A DNA stretch of 64,000 nucleotides, from NCBI RefSeq assembly GCF_910592395.1, contig NC_088308.1:15703501-15767500 (forward strand), given 5' to 3'. The position numbers and the translations under genes were made by a program. Positions within the stretch are counted from its first letter, which is position 1; every line of letters begins with the position of its first letter. The DNA is from Lineus longissimus (taxonomy: Eukaryota; Nemertea; Pilidiophora; Heteronemertea; Lineidae). The notes beneath the pieces are model-generated. The model was not told where the DNA came from, ran no database searches, and saw only the letters and a list, made by a program, of their open reading frames with translations. Below are positions 34,949 to 47,161 of the stretch, piece after piece.

Positions 34949-35776
34949 CAATGAAACATCCAGGCCCATTGTGCTCACCTGTCGACTGCAAGGGAGAACC
35001 TGAAGAAGAACTTGTTATGGAAAATGTCAGGAAGTCAATCATGCAGAAGTGTTCTGCATATTGTATAATTGCTATGGTAGGCAAAAATGGACTCTGGACA
35101 TGATGGATGTTTTTGACCTCATTGATGATTTTTTTAACTTGTTTGTTGAAATTTTCAAAGCTGACCTCTGTGACCTTGAAAAGTATGTCAAATCAAAAAA
35201 ACCTGGGTATTATGTCATGTGTCCTAATACTTGATGTACCTATGATAAATATTTGGGAAATGATCCAACCTTTAGTTCAGGAGAAATAGCGCTTTTTAAG
35301 TTTCAGGTTTTGGCCCCCTGACGGCCAATTCATGTATCAAATCACATCGAAATTTAGTCTCTAAGGTCATTTGACCTAGGGGTACATTGAACAAGATTTC
35401 AAGTCAGTAACAGTAACGTGCCCCTATTACCTAACGGTGATGCCGAACTTTGACCTCTGTGACCTTGAAAAGTAGGTCAAATAAAAAACCCGGGTTATAT
35501 TTCATGCAACCTTATGCGATGCACTCAAAGTAAAAATTTCATGATTCTAGCTACCAGCGTTCATAAGATATAGCCAAATATAGGTTTTCAAAGAGCGCCA
35601 CCTATTTGGCTGACAAATTGCGCTAATTTTCATTTTGAAAGAAGGTCTTGCCTAAGGGTACCCACACACCAAGTATGAACTTTCTAGGTCAAGTGGTTAA
35701 AAACGTGCCACTCTTTTGTCAAAAGTTAACGACAGACCCCACTGTATCGTATAAGCTCACATGTCAGGTGAACTAA
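34949..35776 (+). mobile_element. HINE-like element, subfamily C
   Basis: The 5' region 'atgaaacatccaggccc' with arm GCTCACCTG is matched at the 3' end by 'cAGGTGAac'. The core motif occurs at about 35162 and 35455. It is more diverged than family B, and the GAC linker has almost vanished ('aacgacagacccc'). Confidence 0.65.
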
Positions 35777-36069
35777 TAAAGCACTGCAGTTTGCCCACAG
35801 TGATCACAATTCAGTTGTAAAAAAACAGTTTAGTAGTGCCATATTGTGATTTTGTGATATCATAATTTTGCTTCGTTTTTGCAAAACATACAAGAAATCG
35901 ATACTTTAACATTGAATGGCCATAAAAGGCTACTGAAATAGCATCAGATAATATGTCCCAGAATAATTGATTCTTGAGGATAAGTCATCTCAAAGGATAA
36001 TTCTTTCCCGGAAAATTTGTCCATAAGGATGATTCGTATTGAAAGAAACTTTCTTCGAAGCCAGTTAAA
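35777..36069. other. no gene; repeated GGACAAAT-type words
   Basis: Words such as 'ggacaaatt' and their reverse complements recur on both sides of the SINE (about 35950-36040 and 36385-36450), suggesting the SINE landed in a degenerate inverted or tandem repeat. Confidence 0.35.
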
Positions 36070-36357
36070 AATATAGAGTCGGGCAATAACGGCTCATCTG
36101 GCCGGAGCTTGTCCCGTCTTCCTTTGCATAAAGCCACCAGGAGTATTACTCCCCCTGGATAAGATGCTGGTCTATCGAATGTTAACTTTTTAGGCAAGCC
36201 TGGTACCCATTTACTCCTGGGTGGAGAGCTAGCAAGTAGGGTTAAGTGCCTTGCCCAAGGACACAAAGATGAAACAGTGCTGATCCGTCCGTGTCAAACC
36301 TACGCCTTCCTGGTAATAAGTTCGGTGATCTAACCACTCAGCCACTGATCCCCCTTC
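36070..36357 (-). mobile_element. tRNA-derived SINE
   Basis: Read on the minus strand it starts GGGGATCAGTGGCTGAGTGG, with an RNA polymerase III A box (TGGCTGAGTGGTTAGA) and a degenerate B box (GGTTTGACACG, about 36290-36300). It then has the conserved block CTTTGTGTCCTTGGGCAAGG (36249-36268) and a CACCCAGGAGTAAATGGGTA block (about 36208-36227), both typical of widespread invertebrate tRNA-SINEs. The 3' boundary is approximate. No tail duplication was confirmed. Confidence 0.75.
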
Positions 36358-37459
36358 AGAAGCCAGGATACCAGCAAAAATTTGGGGGACGAATTATCAT
36401 AGGGGACAAATAATCCTTGGAGACAAATTATTCTATGGGACAAATTGACTGAATATTTGCCAACCTCGCTTTATGATCAGGTTACCCTTCTTCTATACAA
36501 CATGCACAGTGCATTTGTGTCAGGCTAGCAAACCTGAAATCGCCCAAGCAATAACCATTATTACAATCGAACACCAGGTCTTCCTGTTCCACTACCAATG
36601 AGGGATTTCAGTGTGAGTCTCCTGCGACACCCACGAGAGTAATGTTAGTGTTGTTGCGATATGGATATGAGGGAAATGAAGGGAACGCAGGGAGACTACC
36701 AATAAAGGAGGGGAGTATACCAGTGGTAAAGGATTGAAAATACGCACAACGACGTTATGAATAGATCCATAAAGAATGAAAAGAAATCTAAAAGCATTCA
36801 CTGTGTTTTTTGAGCCCACCCAAACGCCCCGCCGGCCTATGTTTTTGAATGAAAACCTGATTGAATATGGTGACTGCAGAGGAGGGCAATACACTGAAAT
36901 GTCACCACTTGGAAACATTGTTGACCGAAGTGCCTCTCCATTAGTGGAGCAAAGAAAAAACAGTGCAATGTTGCCCACTCACGTGTCGTGCATCAGCCAT
37001 TCAGATTGAGGTACATTCATATGGAATCATCAGAGATGTTCTTATCGGAGATGATATCAAAATTGGGGCAAATAACCTCTGCTTTAGTCTGCTCTCATGC
37101 CTTTGATGATGCGGAACCAAATGCAAAGGATTGTGATTCCAATATGACTGACTTTCAACACATTCAGTGATTGTAAAAAAAAATTAATATCCCTTCCGCC
37201 ACCACAGTTGAATGACTAATTCATGTATTCATACATTATCTGGGTTTTTTCAAACTCTTTTTTCCCCTTACTTTCTCAAGATCATGAAATACCAATATGG
37301 TTGAGAGAATTCCATTCCAAGAAAATAGCAACCAGTATTGTTTGTTGAACAAACAATTAATAGCTGAAATCTGATTCTCAATTTCAATACAAGAGGGAAG
37401 TAGGCAGTCATGTGATGAATAAGCAATAATGTAGTCGTCCGAAGTCAGGGCAAATCATT
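36358..37459. other. no gene firmly recognised
   Basis: A plus frame at 36776-37009 (77 codons; for example NENLIEYGDCRGGQYTEMS) and a longer minus frame (36592-36978) overlap each other. The plus frame reads more like protein and follows an acceptor-like GTGTTTTTTGAG at about 36804-36815, but I recognise no domain and cannot decide. Confidence 0.3.
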
Positions 37460-37595
37460 TCACATTTCCCAACTGAACAGGTGATGTTTTATCAACATAT
37501 CTTGCACACTCTGCTTCACCACATCATAGGCACCCTTCCGTTTTTTAGGCAGCTCCCAATCTTGAGAAACATTGAATGCAAATTGGGACAGAAGT
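37460..37595 (-). CDS. last exon of a RUN-domain-like gene
   Basis: It follows a good acceptor (CATTTCCTTTTGCAG), opens with one base that completes the split Arg codon left by the exon ending at 39111, and runs 44 codons to TGA. The peptide continues the RUN-like fold ([16 protein letters not shown]) and ends [15 protein letters not shown] domains are helical modules in proteins that link small GTPases of the Rab/Rap type to membrane traffic; the match here is by overall pattern (hydrophobic helix with conserved Leu/Phe spacing), so the family name is tentative. The perfect phase agreement with the upstream exon and the presence of a diverged paralogue at 32132-32264 make a real gene very likely. 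Confidence 0.62.
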
Positions 37596-39110
37596 CTGCA
37601 AAAGGAAATGAGTTAGAATGCAAAAGAATGTGCAATTTGTACAACAAATAAAAAGTGGCAACCCTTATGTTCATCATACCCTAAAACATTTATTCATTGA
37701 GACAACCAGTTTCTCACTTGAAGGCTGTTACAATGCGACAGGAAATAAGCATAGCTTTGAGTAAACATCCTGCCTGCAGCATTTTCGTCTGTCTGCCATA
37801 ATGGACTGTACCAAAAATCAATTAGGTCATCAAAGATGACAGAAGGGTTAGCAGCAGAAGACTACAGCCATGCAAAAATCATGAAATTAACAAAAATAAA
37901 ACAAAAAGTTACGATGTCAAATAGAAAGTTCAAGTTCAGGTTGAAAACTGTCTGCCCTGAGGATGAGCTCCCAACTTGCATCATAATCATTTACACTACA
38001 GTAACAGAATATTTTGCAAACTGTCAACCCGAAAATGTATGCATATCTTATATTTTCACATTCTTCGCTTATCTTGAAGCTGAATAGCAGTGAAAAATGA
38101 AATCTAATTGAAATTACCGTTACAGGGTTGGCAATGATGCAAATTCACAAAACAGCAAAAAGTTTCCGTATTGACAGGAGATGTTCATGTATGAACTTTA
38201 AATGTGTATCTTTTGGACCTCAGCACCAAAGGCTGTGACACTACCTTACATTGATACAGTGTTTTCTTGGGAATAAGCGAAGAATTCTTTGAATGTTAGC
38301 ATTTTACTATGTGGCTTAATTGGTATATGTTAAAACATGTCAGCCAAGGGTGCAGGACAGAGACAAGCTAGTGATAGCAAAAAGTTCAAAATTAATAGTT
38401 TTTGATGAGATGAGACTTTTCCAAGATTTCTATGAGATGGTATTGATATTCTGCCGTAGGCTGAAGGTACTTGATTAAAATGAAATCTGTGTTCTCATAT
38501 TGCACTTCATACTGTGCACGTGTCTCAAAGCCCCTTCCAATCATTCCCCAGCCTTATCGAGAAACGTATCTGTTGAAACCAAGAAGTGCACATACATGTA
38601 CTACACTGTGATTACATATGGCCATTTAATGTCAGTTTCCCTTAGAAAGGAGAAATTTTGGGCCGACATTCATGTTGATGCAGAGATCACTTTTTATTCC
38701 TTTGAGCACGATGGGCCACAATCGTTGCTTTACTGTAGTAGGCAATGAGCCACGGTCATGGCCTGATTCAAATACCACGCCGAAAGATCGTTTGAGACAA
38801 AGAAATTCCCTTTTTGACATCATTGCTGATTGTAATGGCAGTCTCCATGTCCAGGCAATTTATATAACATACATTATCAGCCTCCATATCAAAAGATGAT
38901 ACATATTTTCGGCAGTTTATTATACTATTGATATCGCAAGAACATGCTGTGAGGTATTCAAATTCAAGTTGAAAAACAAAAATTTCTGTGATTATTTTCA
39001 AGCCTGCACCCTCGAATTAACTTCCAGATGACTTAAGGTTCCAAAAGCTCATACTCATTCAAAGTACCATACATCTCACGATACCACAATGATATTCTGA
39101 TAAGACTTAC
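37596..39110 (-). other. intron between RUN-like exons
   Basis: It is bounded by GTAAGT (after the exon ending at 39111) and TTTTGCAG (before 37595). I see no other exon or clear element inside. Several open frames on both strands lack domains. Confidence 0.5.
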
Positions 39111-39233
39111 CTTAGCTCACACTTGATCTGGACCCATCCAGGGCTTCTCATGAACGACCATGGGTGGTACCACTTCTCTATCACCTCTAAGCAAGAGCAC
39201 AATGTCTCTAACCACAGGTGCATCACTTGCTCA
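39111..39233 (-). CDS. penultimate exon of a RUN-domain-like gene
   Basis: A 123-base exon between TTCCTTTCAG and CTAAG|GTAAGT. It begins in phase 2 (one base, then GAG) and ends with two bases of an Arg codon completed at 37595. The peptide [20 protein letters not shown] is followed by [11 protein letters not shown] and IKCELR. The W-L-x4-L ... W-Y-x-P-W-S-F arrangement is like the later helices of RUN domains as in RUSC-type proteins. Upstream exons must lie to the right on the minus strand; I could not identify them among the repeats from 39.5 kb onwards. Confidence 0.62.
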
Positions 39234-39537
39234 CTGAAAGGAAACACAGACTTATCTGTCTTATCTATCTTTTGATAACTAGCAAAGTTGATGGTCGTGT
39301 CAAATGCTTAGGAGAGGACAAATGACTAACATGAAAACAGTCCATCAGCATAAACTTCTTGAATCATAGACACTACACAAATGTGTCATGAGCACATGTA
39401 AAGCTTGGAATGTTGAGGCATTTGTCATCGACAAGGGGCTGGTTAAAAATCATAAGACATTGTGAATCATCCACAGGGCCCCCTACTCTTAGTCGCAGGG
39501 ACATTACCATGAAGAGGATTCAGCCAAAGCTCAAAAG

Positions 39538-41515
39538 GAAAGTACCTAACATAAAAATATCATTGAAAACAAGTCACTAATAAACGAGATATTGCAGTTT
39601 TTACCTTTTCAGTTTTGGCTCCCTGATGGCCAAGTCGAGAATCATATTTGACCAAAATTCAGTGTCAGAGATTATCTGACCTAGATGGTCATGTGTAGCA
39701 AGTTTCAAGTTGTTAGCTTAAGCAATTAAGGAACGAGCCATTGTTTTACTCAAACGGCAAATTTAAACCTCTTTGACCTTGAAAAGTAGGTCAAATCAAA
39801 AACTTAAATCCTTGCTTGGAGTACCTACCATTAAAATATCATTGAAAACAAGAGCTACGCAGAACGAGCTCATTATACGCCCGCCATAAGAGTAAAGGGT
39901 GGTTGGTCAGGGTGAAAAGTGTGTGAAGTAGCAGGTAAGCGGAAAATGGAAACAGGTCTTCGTGACCTTGACCTTTTGACCTCCAAATCAATAGGCTTCT
40001 TGGGGCCTATACTAGTGCCCTGCAAACCAGGTTTGGTGACTATACATGATATGGAATTTCAGTAATCGCGCGGACAATGAAAGGTAAGCCGAAAATGGAA
40101 ACAGGTCTTCGTGACCTTGACCTTTGACCTTTTGACATCCAAATCAATAGGCTTCTTGGGGCCTATACTAGTGCCCTGCAAACCAGGTTTAGTGACTATA
40201 CATGATATGGAAATTCAGTAATCGCGCGGACAATGAAAGGTAAGCGGAAAATGGAAACAGGTCTTCGTGACCTTGACCTTTGACCTTTTGACCTCCAAAT
40301 AAATAGGCTTCTTGGGGCCTATACTAGTGCCAAGCAAACCAGGTTTAGTGACTATACATGATATGGAAATTCAGTAATCGCGCGGACAATGAAAGGTAAG
40401 CGGAAAATGGAAACAGGTCTTCGTGACCTTGACCTTTGACCTTTTGACCTCCAAATCAATAGGCTTCTTGGGGCCTATACTAGTGCCAAGCAAACTAGGT
40501 TTGGTGACTATACATGATATCGAATTTCAGTAATCGCGCGGACAATGAAAGGTAAGCCAAAAATGGAAACAGGTCTTCGTGATCTTGACCTTTGACCTTT
40601 TGACATCCAAATCAATAGGCTTCTTGGGGCCTATACTAGTGCCCTGCAAACCAGGTTTGGTGACTATACATGATATGGAATTTCAGTAATCGCGCGGACA
40701 ATGAAAGGTAAGCGGAAAATGGAAACAGGTCTTCGTGACCTTGACCTTTGACCTTTTGACCTCCAAATCAATAGGCTTCTTGGGGCCTATACTAGTGCCC
40801 TGCAAACCAGGTTTAGTGACTATACATGATGTAGAATATTAGTAATCGCGTGGACAATGAAAAGTTAACGGACAGATGGACGGACAGACGGACACCGAGC
40901 GCCATACCATAATACGCTCCGGAGCGGGCGTATAATAACAAGTCACTAAGAAGCGAGATATTGCACTCTTTACCTTTTTAGTTTTGGCCCCCTGTGGCCA
41001 AGTCAAGAAAATCAGGTCAAAAACCTGTATGATGTGTGATGAATCTTTGCTCGGAGTACCTACCATAAAAATATTATTGAAAACAAGGCACTAATAAGCG
41101 AGATATTGCACTTTTTACATTTTCTAGTTTTGGCCCCCTTGGTGGCCAAGTCGAGAAACAGATCAGACCGAAAATATGTGTCAGCGGTTATGATGTAGGG
41201 AGTCATGTGCACCAACTTTCAAGTTCATAGCATTGGCGGCTTAGGTGTACCAAATTTCAAGTTTATAGATTTAGCGGTTAAGGAATGTGCCATAGTTACA
41301 CAGAAAAGACCCATTAACGCTATTTGACCTCTGTGACTTAGAAAAGTAGGTCAAATTAAAAACCCCTATGACATGTGATGTATCCTTGCTAGGAGAACCT
41401 ACCATAAAAATGATATTGAAAACGAGTCACATATAAGAGATATCACACTTTTTAGGTTTCCCCTTCTGGCCCCCTGGTGGCCAAGTTAAGAATCAGATCA
41501 ACTAAATTGTGAATA
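39538..41515 (+). mobile_element. HINE-like element, family A, decayed and interrupted
   Basis: Recognisable monomers occur on both sides of a nested element: 39538-39852 and 40937-41515. They contain 'cattgaaaacaagtcactaat', 'ttggccccctgg' and the core GACCTTGAAAAGTAGGTCAA (39770s, 41330s). Both termini are missing or too decayed to find. The family D element at 39853-40936 is inserted between 'attgaaa' and 'tcact'. Confidence 0.65.
39853..40936 (+). mobile_element. HINE-like element, family D, with six 156-bp tandem units
   Basis: The 5' arm ATTATACGCCCGC (about 39871-39883) recurs inverted at the 3' end (GCGGGCGTATAAT, about 40924-40936), where a hairpin with CGCTCCGGAGCG forms. Tandem units start at 39934, 40083, 40239, 40395, 40551 and 40707 (spacing 149, then 156 bp). 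Each carries TGACCTTGACCTTTGACC-type arrays. The linker is 'acggacagatggacggacag'. The flanks read either as a 6-bp AACAAG duplication or as an element beginning ACAAGAGC with no duplication. Confidence 0.78.
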
Positions 41516-41572
41516 GAAATCAGGTAACTAAATTTTAAATAGAGAAAATTTAGTCATTCTTGATTTCTTTAG

Positions 41573-41733
41573 AGGTCATCAAATGTTCTGAGAGTATTTC
41601 TACTGAATTAATTGAGAAAATACCTCAGGAAGATGTAGTACTAAAACTACAAAATTCGTTGAAAAAAATTAAACTAATACTGAGCAGCAGCACTGACCAT
41701 CAATCGCTTGCAATTCTGGTAAACTCAGCATGA
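41573..41733 (+). CDS. possible exon of unknown function
   Basis: An acceptor-like TTGATTTCTTTAG is followed by a plus-strand frame of about 52 codons ending at TGA 41731-41733. The peptide is helix-prone (SISTELIEKIPQEDVVLKLQ). A donor-like CTG|GTAAAC lies at 41718/41719. I recognise no family and no neighbour exon on this strand, so it may be a chance frame in AT-rich DNA. Confidence 0.22.
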
Positions 41734-42177
41734 GAACAAGGTAAAGCAATTGGCACAATTTGCCACTTGTTAAATCTATTTACCTCTTGTGGCAGGTGGA
41801 AAGCTACAGGCACCTGTTCTCCTCTACAAAGTACAAACTAGTTTCCTTGATGCCTGCAGGAAACAGGTAGTCCATGAATAATGCAAACCGCATAGAATAC
41901 ACATGTTGTGTTTCAAGTTTCTATTGCGAAAACAATTTACTTTATCCTAAGACTATTTTGTGATCCATGTTTTCCATCTCCAAAGATTTTCATTGTTTCT
42001 GGGTATTATTTGATTATCATGTCACGTGCCACTGTCTGTCTTGATTTCATAAGCAGTCACAAATATACCTTAATCGACAACCAAAATAGATCACAAACAA
42101 AGCTCTGCTTCCACATAAGCGTTTCACGATGCATAACAAACACATGGCCTTTGTTAACATGTTTGAGTTGCATTGCT

Positions 42178-42513
42178 AATGAAATGAAAAGGCCGGGGCC
42201 ATTGTGCTCACCGTATAGATATTTAGTGGTTAGAAATTCATACTGGTCATGAAACATTCTTCATGTCCAATCAAAATCGGTATGATACGTGATGTATCCT
42301 TGCTTGGAGTACCTACCATACAAATATCATTGAAAACAAGTTACTAATAAACGAGATATTACACTCCTTACTTTTAGGTTTTGGCCTCCTGGTGGCCAAG
42401 TCGATCATCATATTGGACCAAAATTTGATGTCAGAGGTTATCTGACAAAGGGGACGACGGACGACACACACACTGCGGTATTGTATAGACCCCCCTACGG
42501 TGAGTCCAAAATG
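42178..42513 (+). mobile_element. HINE-like element, family A, short complete copy
   Basis: Both ends are present: 'atgaaatgaaaaggcc' with arm GCTCACCGTATAG, and 'gtatagacccccctacggtgag'. Only about one monomer lies between, with 'ggacgacggacgac' as linker. This shows that the termini, not the number of units, define the element. Confidence 0.72.
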
Positions 42514-43029
42514 CCTTGTAAAGAAGCAGGTCTAGGTTTCAGAGTGCGAGTTCTAAAGGCATAAAATGATTTCTGAAGATGCCAGAACTGCAACAATTTC
42601 ACCACCACTGCTGAATGGTGCTCTTGCCTAATTAGCAAAATGTGATTATTCCTGAGACCAAGAAACAATTATATATATATGTTAAAGGTGACAAACATCT
42701 GATTTTAAGAAACACTGAGAAGATATGCCTGCAGATGATATTTGGAAAACCTACATTAACCAAAAAAAGAATTGCATAGGAAAGAGCAAAAAGAAGGTTT
42801 AGACATACTAATTGTGTAGCCCCTGATATCCAGGGTGTCTAGTCCCTTGAATCAATGAAAGTTTATCATCAAATTGGGCATACCAAGATCCTGGCATAGG
42901 ACAAGGTTTGAATACCCTGGGTATACACCAAACCTAGACATACAGACTCCCGAGGACAAATACAAACTGGTGATGGCATTTATACTGCATTGCAAAGAAC
43001 TTCCTCAGAGCTAGGGAAGCTACAATAAC
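42514..43029. other. no gene recognised
   Basis: Nothing supportable beyond a short (AT)n at about 42671-42680. Confidence 0.4.
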
Positions 43030-43435
43030 AAAGTTTGACTATTTTGGCCCTCTGGTGGCAGAGTCAAGATATTTGTTTTTGAAGTTATCGGACCTTGTGG
43101 ACGATGTGAACAATATTTCAGAAGCTCCAGCGGTTTTGAAAGTTGCCATGCAAACCAGACGGATGCTGGCGGTAGAGTGGCCAACCTGGTAGAATGGAAG
43201 GAAAACCCAGGAGGTCAAAGAAGAAGAAACATATGCAGGTTTCCATTTAGTTTTCTCTGAAGAACCTGGGAGGCACTTAACAACAAACAAGGAGGAAATA
43301 GGAAAATATATAACATTTTGTAAATGCAGTGGAAAAAAAAAATCTTGAGATTTGCAGTGCCGGTTTCCAGGGAAGGTTGGCATCTCTACACCACTGTATT
43401 GTATAAGCTCCCCACAGGTCAGCTGAAAGGAAACT
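43030..43435 (+). mobile_element. HINE-like remnant
   Basis: 'ttggccctctggtggcagagtcaag' (in parts), 'ctccagcggtt' and a 3' end 'gtataagctccccacagg' identify a decayed copy. A 154-residue minus frame that overlaps it is an artefact of the repeat. Confidence 0.45.
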
Positions 43436-45667
43436 AACTGCTGAATTCTGGCTGGTTTATCTTGGTTTACTATTGTTGAGAGACAGAGCATTGGGTGTAG
43501 CACAGAGCTGCTCCATGGCTTACCAAGGTTATTCAGTGCAAAACATTCTTGGTTAAATTCTGATCAGCAAGACTGGCCATAACATCTGATATGTAGCAGC
43601 AGGATCTAAAATGAGGATGATCAAATTACTCGGCAGGGCATGCTGACAGTGATTACCGCAATACAAGTGGGCGATATGATCTGTATATAATGATTTGATG
43701 GTTCTCCTTGTACACTTGTATGTAGTTATTACCGGGTATTCTAAAATATCATAAAAGTGATCTGTTTATGTGGAATTCTCATGAGAGTCAACAACTGGTT
43801 CAAGAAACTCTTGTACTCTCCGAACATCCGGTGCGAAATTTGGCAACCTAGCAAACTACCAACAGAGTGCAAAGCAATGTTTTGAGACTTATGGGGCCAA
43901 CTATCATCATAAACTTATGAGAAGGATGTTGTGTACATGAACATCAGATGATGCAGAAGGTCTGATTTCGAGATATCACATCCCAGATGAAGATGTAAGG
44001 TACATGACCCATATTCATCCTGTAGAATCGGTTTGAGGTTCTCCCACATCTTGGAGTCAAGGCCAATAAGCTATTGGGGTAAATCCAGCCACAGAGCCTA
44101 AACAAGACCCCCTATGAACTGCATAGCTTCCTCACTGTGGTGAGGCCGTGTCTGGACACTCAATTAGCATTTTCAGGTTTTCAAACTTATGTTCCATCTC
44201 AGGATTAAGGGTTGGGACAAAAAAAAGTTGCGGGAACGGGAATCTCAAATATTTCATCAGACCTTTTTCATTTTTGTGTAGCCTACAACAAGTGTTTGGC
44301 GCCAAAAGAGTTCATTGGCCAGGTCAGACAGCTTTCGGCCAAGGATAGGAGTCCCCCTCAAACTATTGTACACCTGGACGTAGTCTTATTTGCCCTGGCA
44401 TCCCAGGTACAACAATTACAAGGAACCTTGTTTTTATGCCATATTCGAAAGATGAAGAAAGATGTTGGGTCAGGCCTTGCTCAATGACACCAAGAAACAA
44501 AAGCAACGCAAAGCATAGCATATTCCCCCTGAGTTTTGTCTGTGTTGGCATGATCAACACAAGTGTTTTTGTCAAGTTTTCGTGTTAATTGTCAAGGGGA
44601 GTGAAATAGAAATGGGTGGCTGTCGTTTTGAAAAGAACCTTTGCCTTGTCAGTAACTCCTCGTTCTATTCCTAATAACCTCCTGAAAACTGGATTGATCA
44701 ATTAAGGTGCTCGTCAGATAATTGACAGGAACCGAATTCAAGATGGGTGCCATGGCGGCCATACTGAATATTGGATGGCAGTAGTTTTCAAACCTTCTCC
44801 CAATCTCTTCCAACCAGCACAAGAAAAACTGGTTGGCAGAAACTTGTTGGTGCATAAAAATAGATGTGACCTCTCCTGAGGAGCCAGCGCTTTACAAGCG
44901 CAATACCTCTGACCATATTAAAACTTATAACAACTTAGTTTTGAAAGGAGCCCATCTGTGAAGTTACAATCATTCAGATGATTAATGACAGTGTGAATCT
45001 AACTCGTATCTCACGCAGAAGGCAAATTAGCATTATTAATGGAATAATTACATATTTCATTCAGTTCAGGATGACCATGATCAGATCCATCAAGCAAGCC
45101 TATTGATCTTTTCACAATCTAAGCGAATACCAACTCTTGAGAATCAGTTCCCCAACTGAACGGAAATCTTATCTATAATCTCATGTATTCAATGCAGGCC
45201 TTTCAACTTACTGAGCAGTGGTGCCTGGAAGAGGCCTTGGGAAATGTGAACATCAGAGAAATACAGCCAAATTGTGCTCTCACTGCCTCACTGGTAGATT
45301 TACTATCTGAGTTTGTTTGGTACCCAGGACACTTTGACATCATATGCATTGAATTTTGTGGTGAATTATCAACTGCCCTGGGTTCCTTAGCACACGCAAA
45401 ACATCGGTCCATGCACACTTCGAAATTTATTTGCTGTCGACCGGAAAAATCAGCAGTGCATTTTCTTTGAATCTATTCATGCTTGAAGAACCTTATTACT
45501 AGATGAACACACTGTATTATTGGATGTTTCCATCAAATCAGTTTTTGCCAACATTACGGAAAATTAGCTCTCCTTTACCAGGATAGGCCAGCACACCAAG
45601 TTGGAAGGCCTGCCCGATTCTCAGCAAGCTGGGGAAGTGATTCCCCAGGGTGATATTACCTCCTTAA
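43436..45667. other. no gene firmly recognised
   Basis: The segment at about 45125-45260 is the partner of 32420-32560, with in-frame stops relative to it. A plus frame at 44212-44487 (91 codons) has no domain. I could not find upstream exons of the RUN-like gene here. Confidence 0.35.
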
Positions 45668-46164
45668 CTCTTTGGTTACTGAATTCCAATTTTGGTCATA
45701 TACACCTTCCACCTGGATTAAATTGAAGATACTAAAACTTCGGGCAACAACAATTTTTCAAATGCAGTTTACAGCTTTCATGTAAAGTCATCACATGCAT
45801 TGATTCATTTGTTGGGAATTGAATAAGCTTTCAGAATTTCTATAGCTTTTGGGGGTAGGCTACCAGCCAAAAATATTGGGGGGTAGGAAATGTCAACGCC
45901 ATTATCAGCTGATCGTCAAAACAAAGGAAATCCGGCGACAAAATCAGCAAATTTCTCACTCTAAATCACGGCGGATCAACTCACTATGAATAGAAGAAGT
46001 ATGCCCCCGAATGACGTCATTTGCGTTGTTGACATTAGAAATTCCCTGCTCATCAGGATTCCCCGATCTGGCGCGAAATTTGAATCGTGTAGTATCAGGT
46101 CGAGCTTCGGCCATAACAGTAGTTTTACATGGCTCGACTGGAGTCGAGCGTAGGATTGAAAGAG
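45668..46164. mobile_element. TTAA-flanked MITE (piggyBac-like)
   Basis: A 497-bp element between TTAA sites (45664-45667 and 46165-46168). Both ends begin CTCTTT when read inward, followed by less similar sequence. TTAA duplication is diagnostic of piggyBac-type insertion. It is non-coding. Confidence 0.5.
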
Positions 46165-47161
46165 TTAAAGGAAACCTATACTGAAATGCTTATAAAAATT
46201 GGGAGTTTTGAACAGCCCGGTTAAAACCTAAAGTGGGACTAAGCTTCCATTGATAAATGTTAGCAGTTTCAAGTTATCCTCAGGTAGTTGATTACGTAGC
46301 TAATGAGCTGCATAAGAAGTAATCATTAATTTAGTTATTCCTACCATGTTCAGCTAATCTAAATAAAGACATGCGCCACAACTGGATCTCTTTAATGCAA
46401 TCTCCATTCACTTACCCCACCTCAGTCTGTATCAAAGCCAGGATTAATGAATAAACTCTAAAACTCTTTAACCAGTGTTTACTACGGCAGTCTATGTCTT
46501 GGAACAGAAACACCAACTAAACTGGTGTTAAGCAGACAGAATCTTTTGAACTGAACGTTCTTCTGCATTGAAAGGAGAAGGTACATATTCATGGGGCAAT
46601 GAAAATGTAAGAGTAGGCTAAAATGGCGGTGGTATGAAATTGATTTCAAATATTACTGCAGACTGCCAACAAGTAAAACGAAGCTTCTTCAAGATGATCA
46701 GGTGTCTATGAGTGGCATAGCAAGTACAGGTTTGTACTCAATGAACTGATGGTCAAGTATTATTATCTGCCACTTGCACTCCAAACACCAAGCATGAGCA
46801 ACTTTCACCAGTGAGAGTTTATTTGTTTTTACATGATTATAAAGGGAGACTGAAGGCACGAGCTGTGGTGTTGGATTGGTACTCTCTGGTTGACTCATCT
46901 TCACAGCTGGGGAACTGAATCAGGATGGCATTTTGTAATGTAATATGATATGCATGTGTTATTAGTGCAAGACTTATTTTCCAACGATTGTTTTCAAAAG
47001 GAAATTTACCATGATCACTCAGGTCAGTTGAAAGGAAATTTCTACTGGGCGACACGGTTTCTGCATTCTGTTGAGTTTTCTGCATGCATTTTGCATTCAA
47101 ATGGCATTCTGAAAGCCATTTGAATTATTGGTAATTTCTAAATGAAACGGCCAGTGGCCGA
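46165..47161. other. no gene recognised
   Basis: Nothing supportable. A 5'-end-like word of family A HINEs ('taaatgaaacggccag') occurs at about 47140, possibly a decayed start. Confidence 0.4.

Noticed and set aside
36318-36357. Possible tRNA gene on the minus strand
   Set aside because: The A box is good but the B box and stem pairing are degenerate and SINE-specific blocks follow, so it is a SINE head.
39934-40862. CRISPR-like or ordinary satellite array
   Set aside because: Units are contiguous 156-bp repeats without spacers, enclosed by HINE-type termini, so this is the core of a mobile element.
43039-43503. 154-codon minus-strand frame
   Set aside because: Much of it translates a decayed HINE-like element, so it is unlikely to be a gene.
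44649-44855. Minus frame with a W-L-E ... H-P pattern resembling the RUN-like exon
   Set aside because: The similarity is a few residues only, lacks the exon borders, and falls in sequence that resembles repeat words at 472 and 63900.
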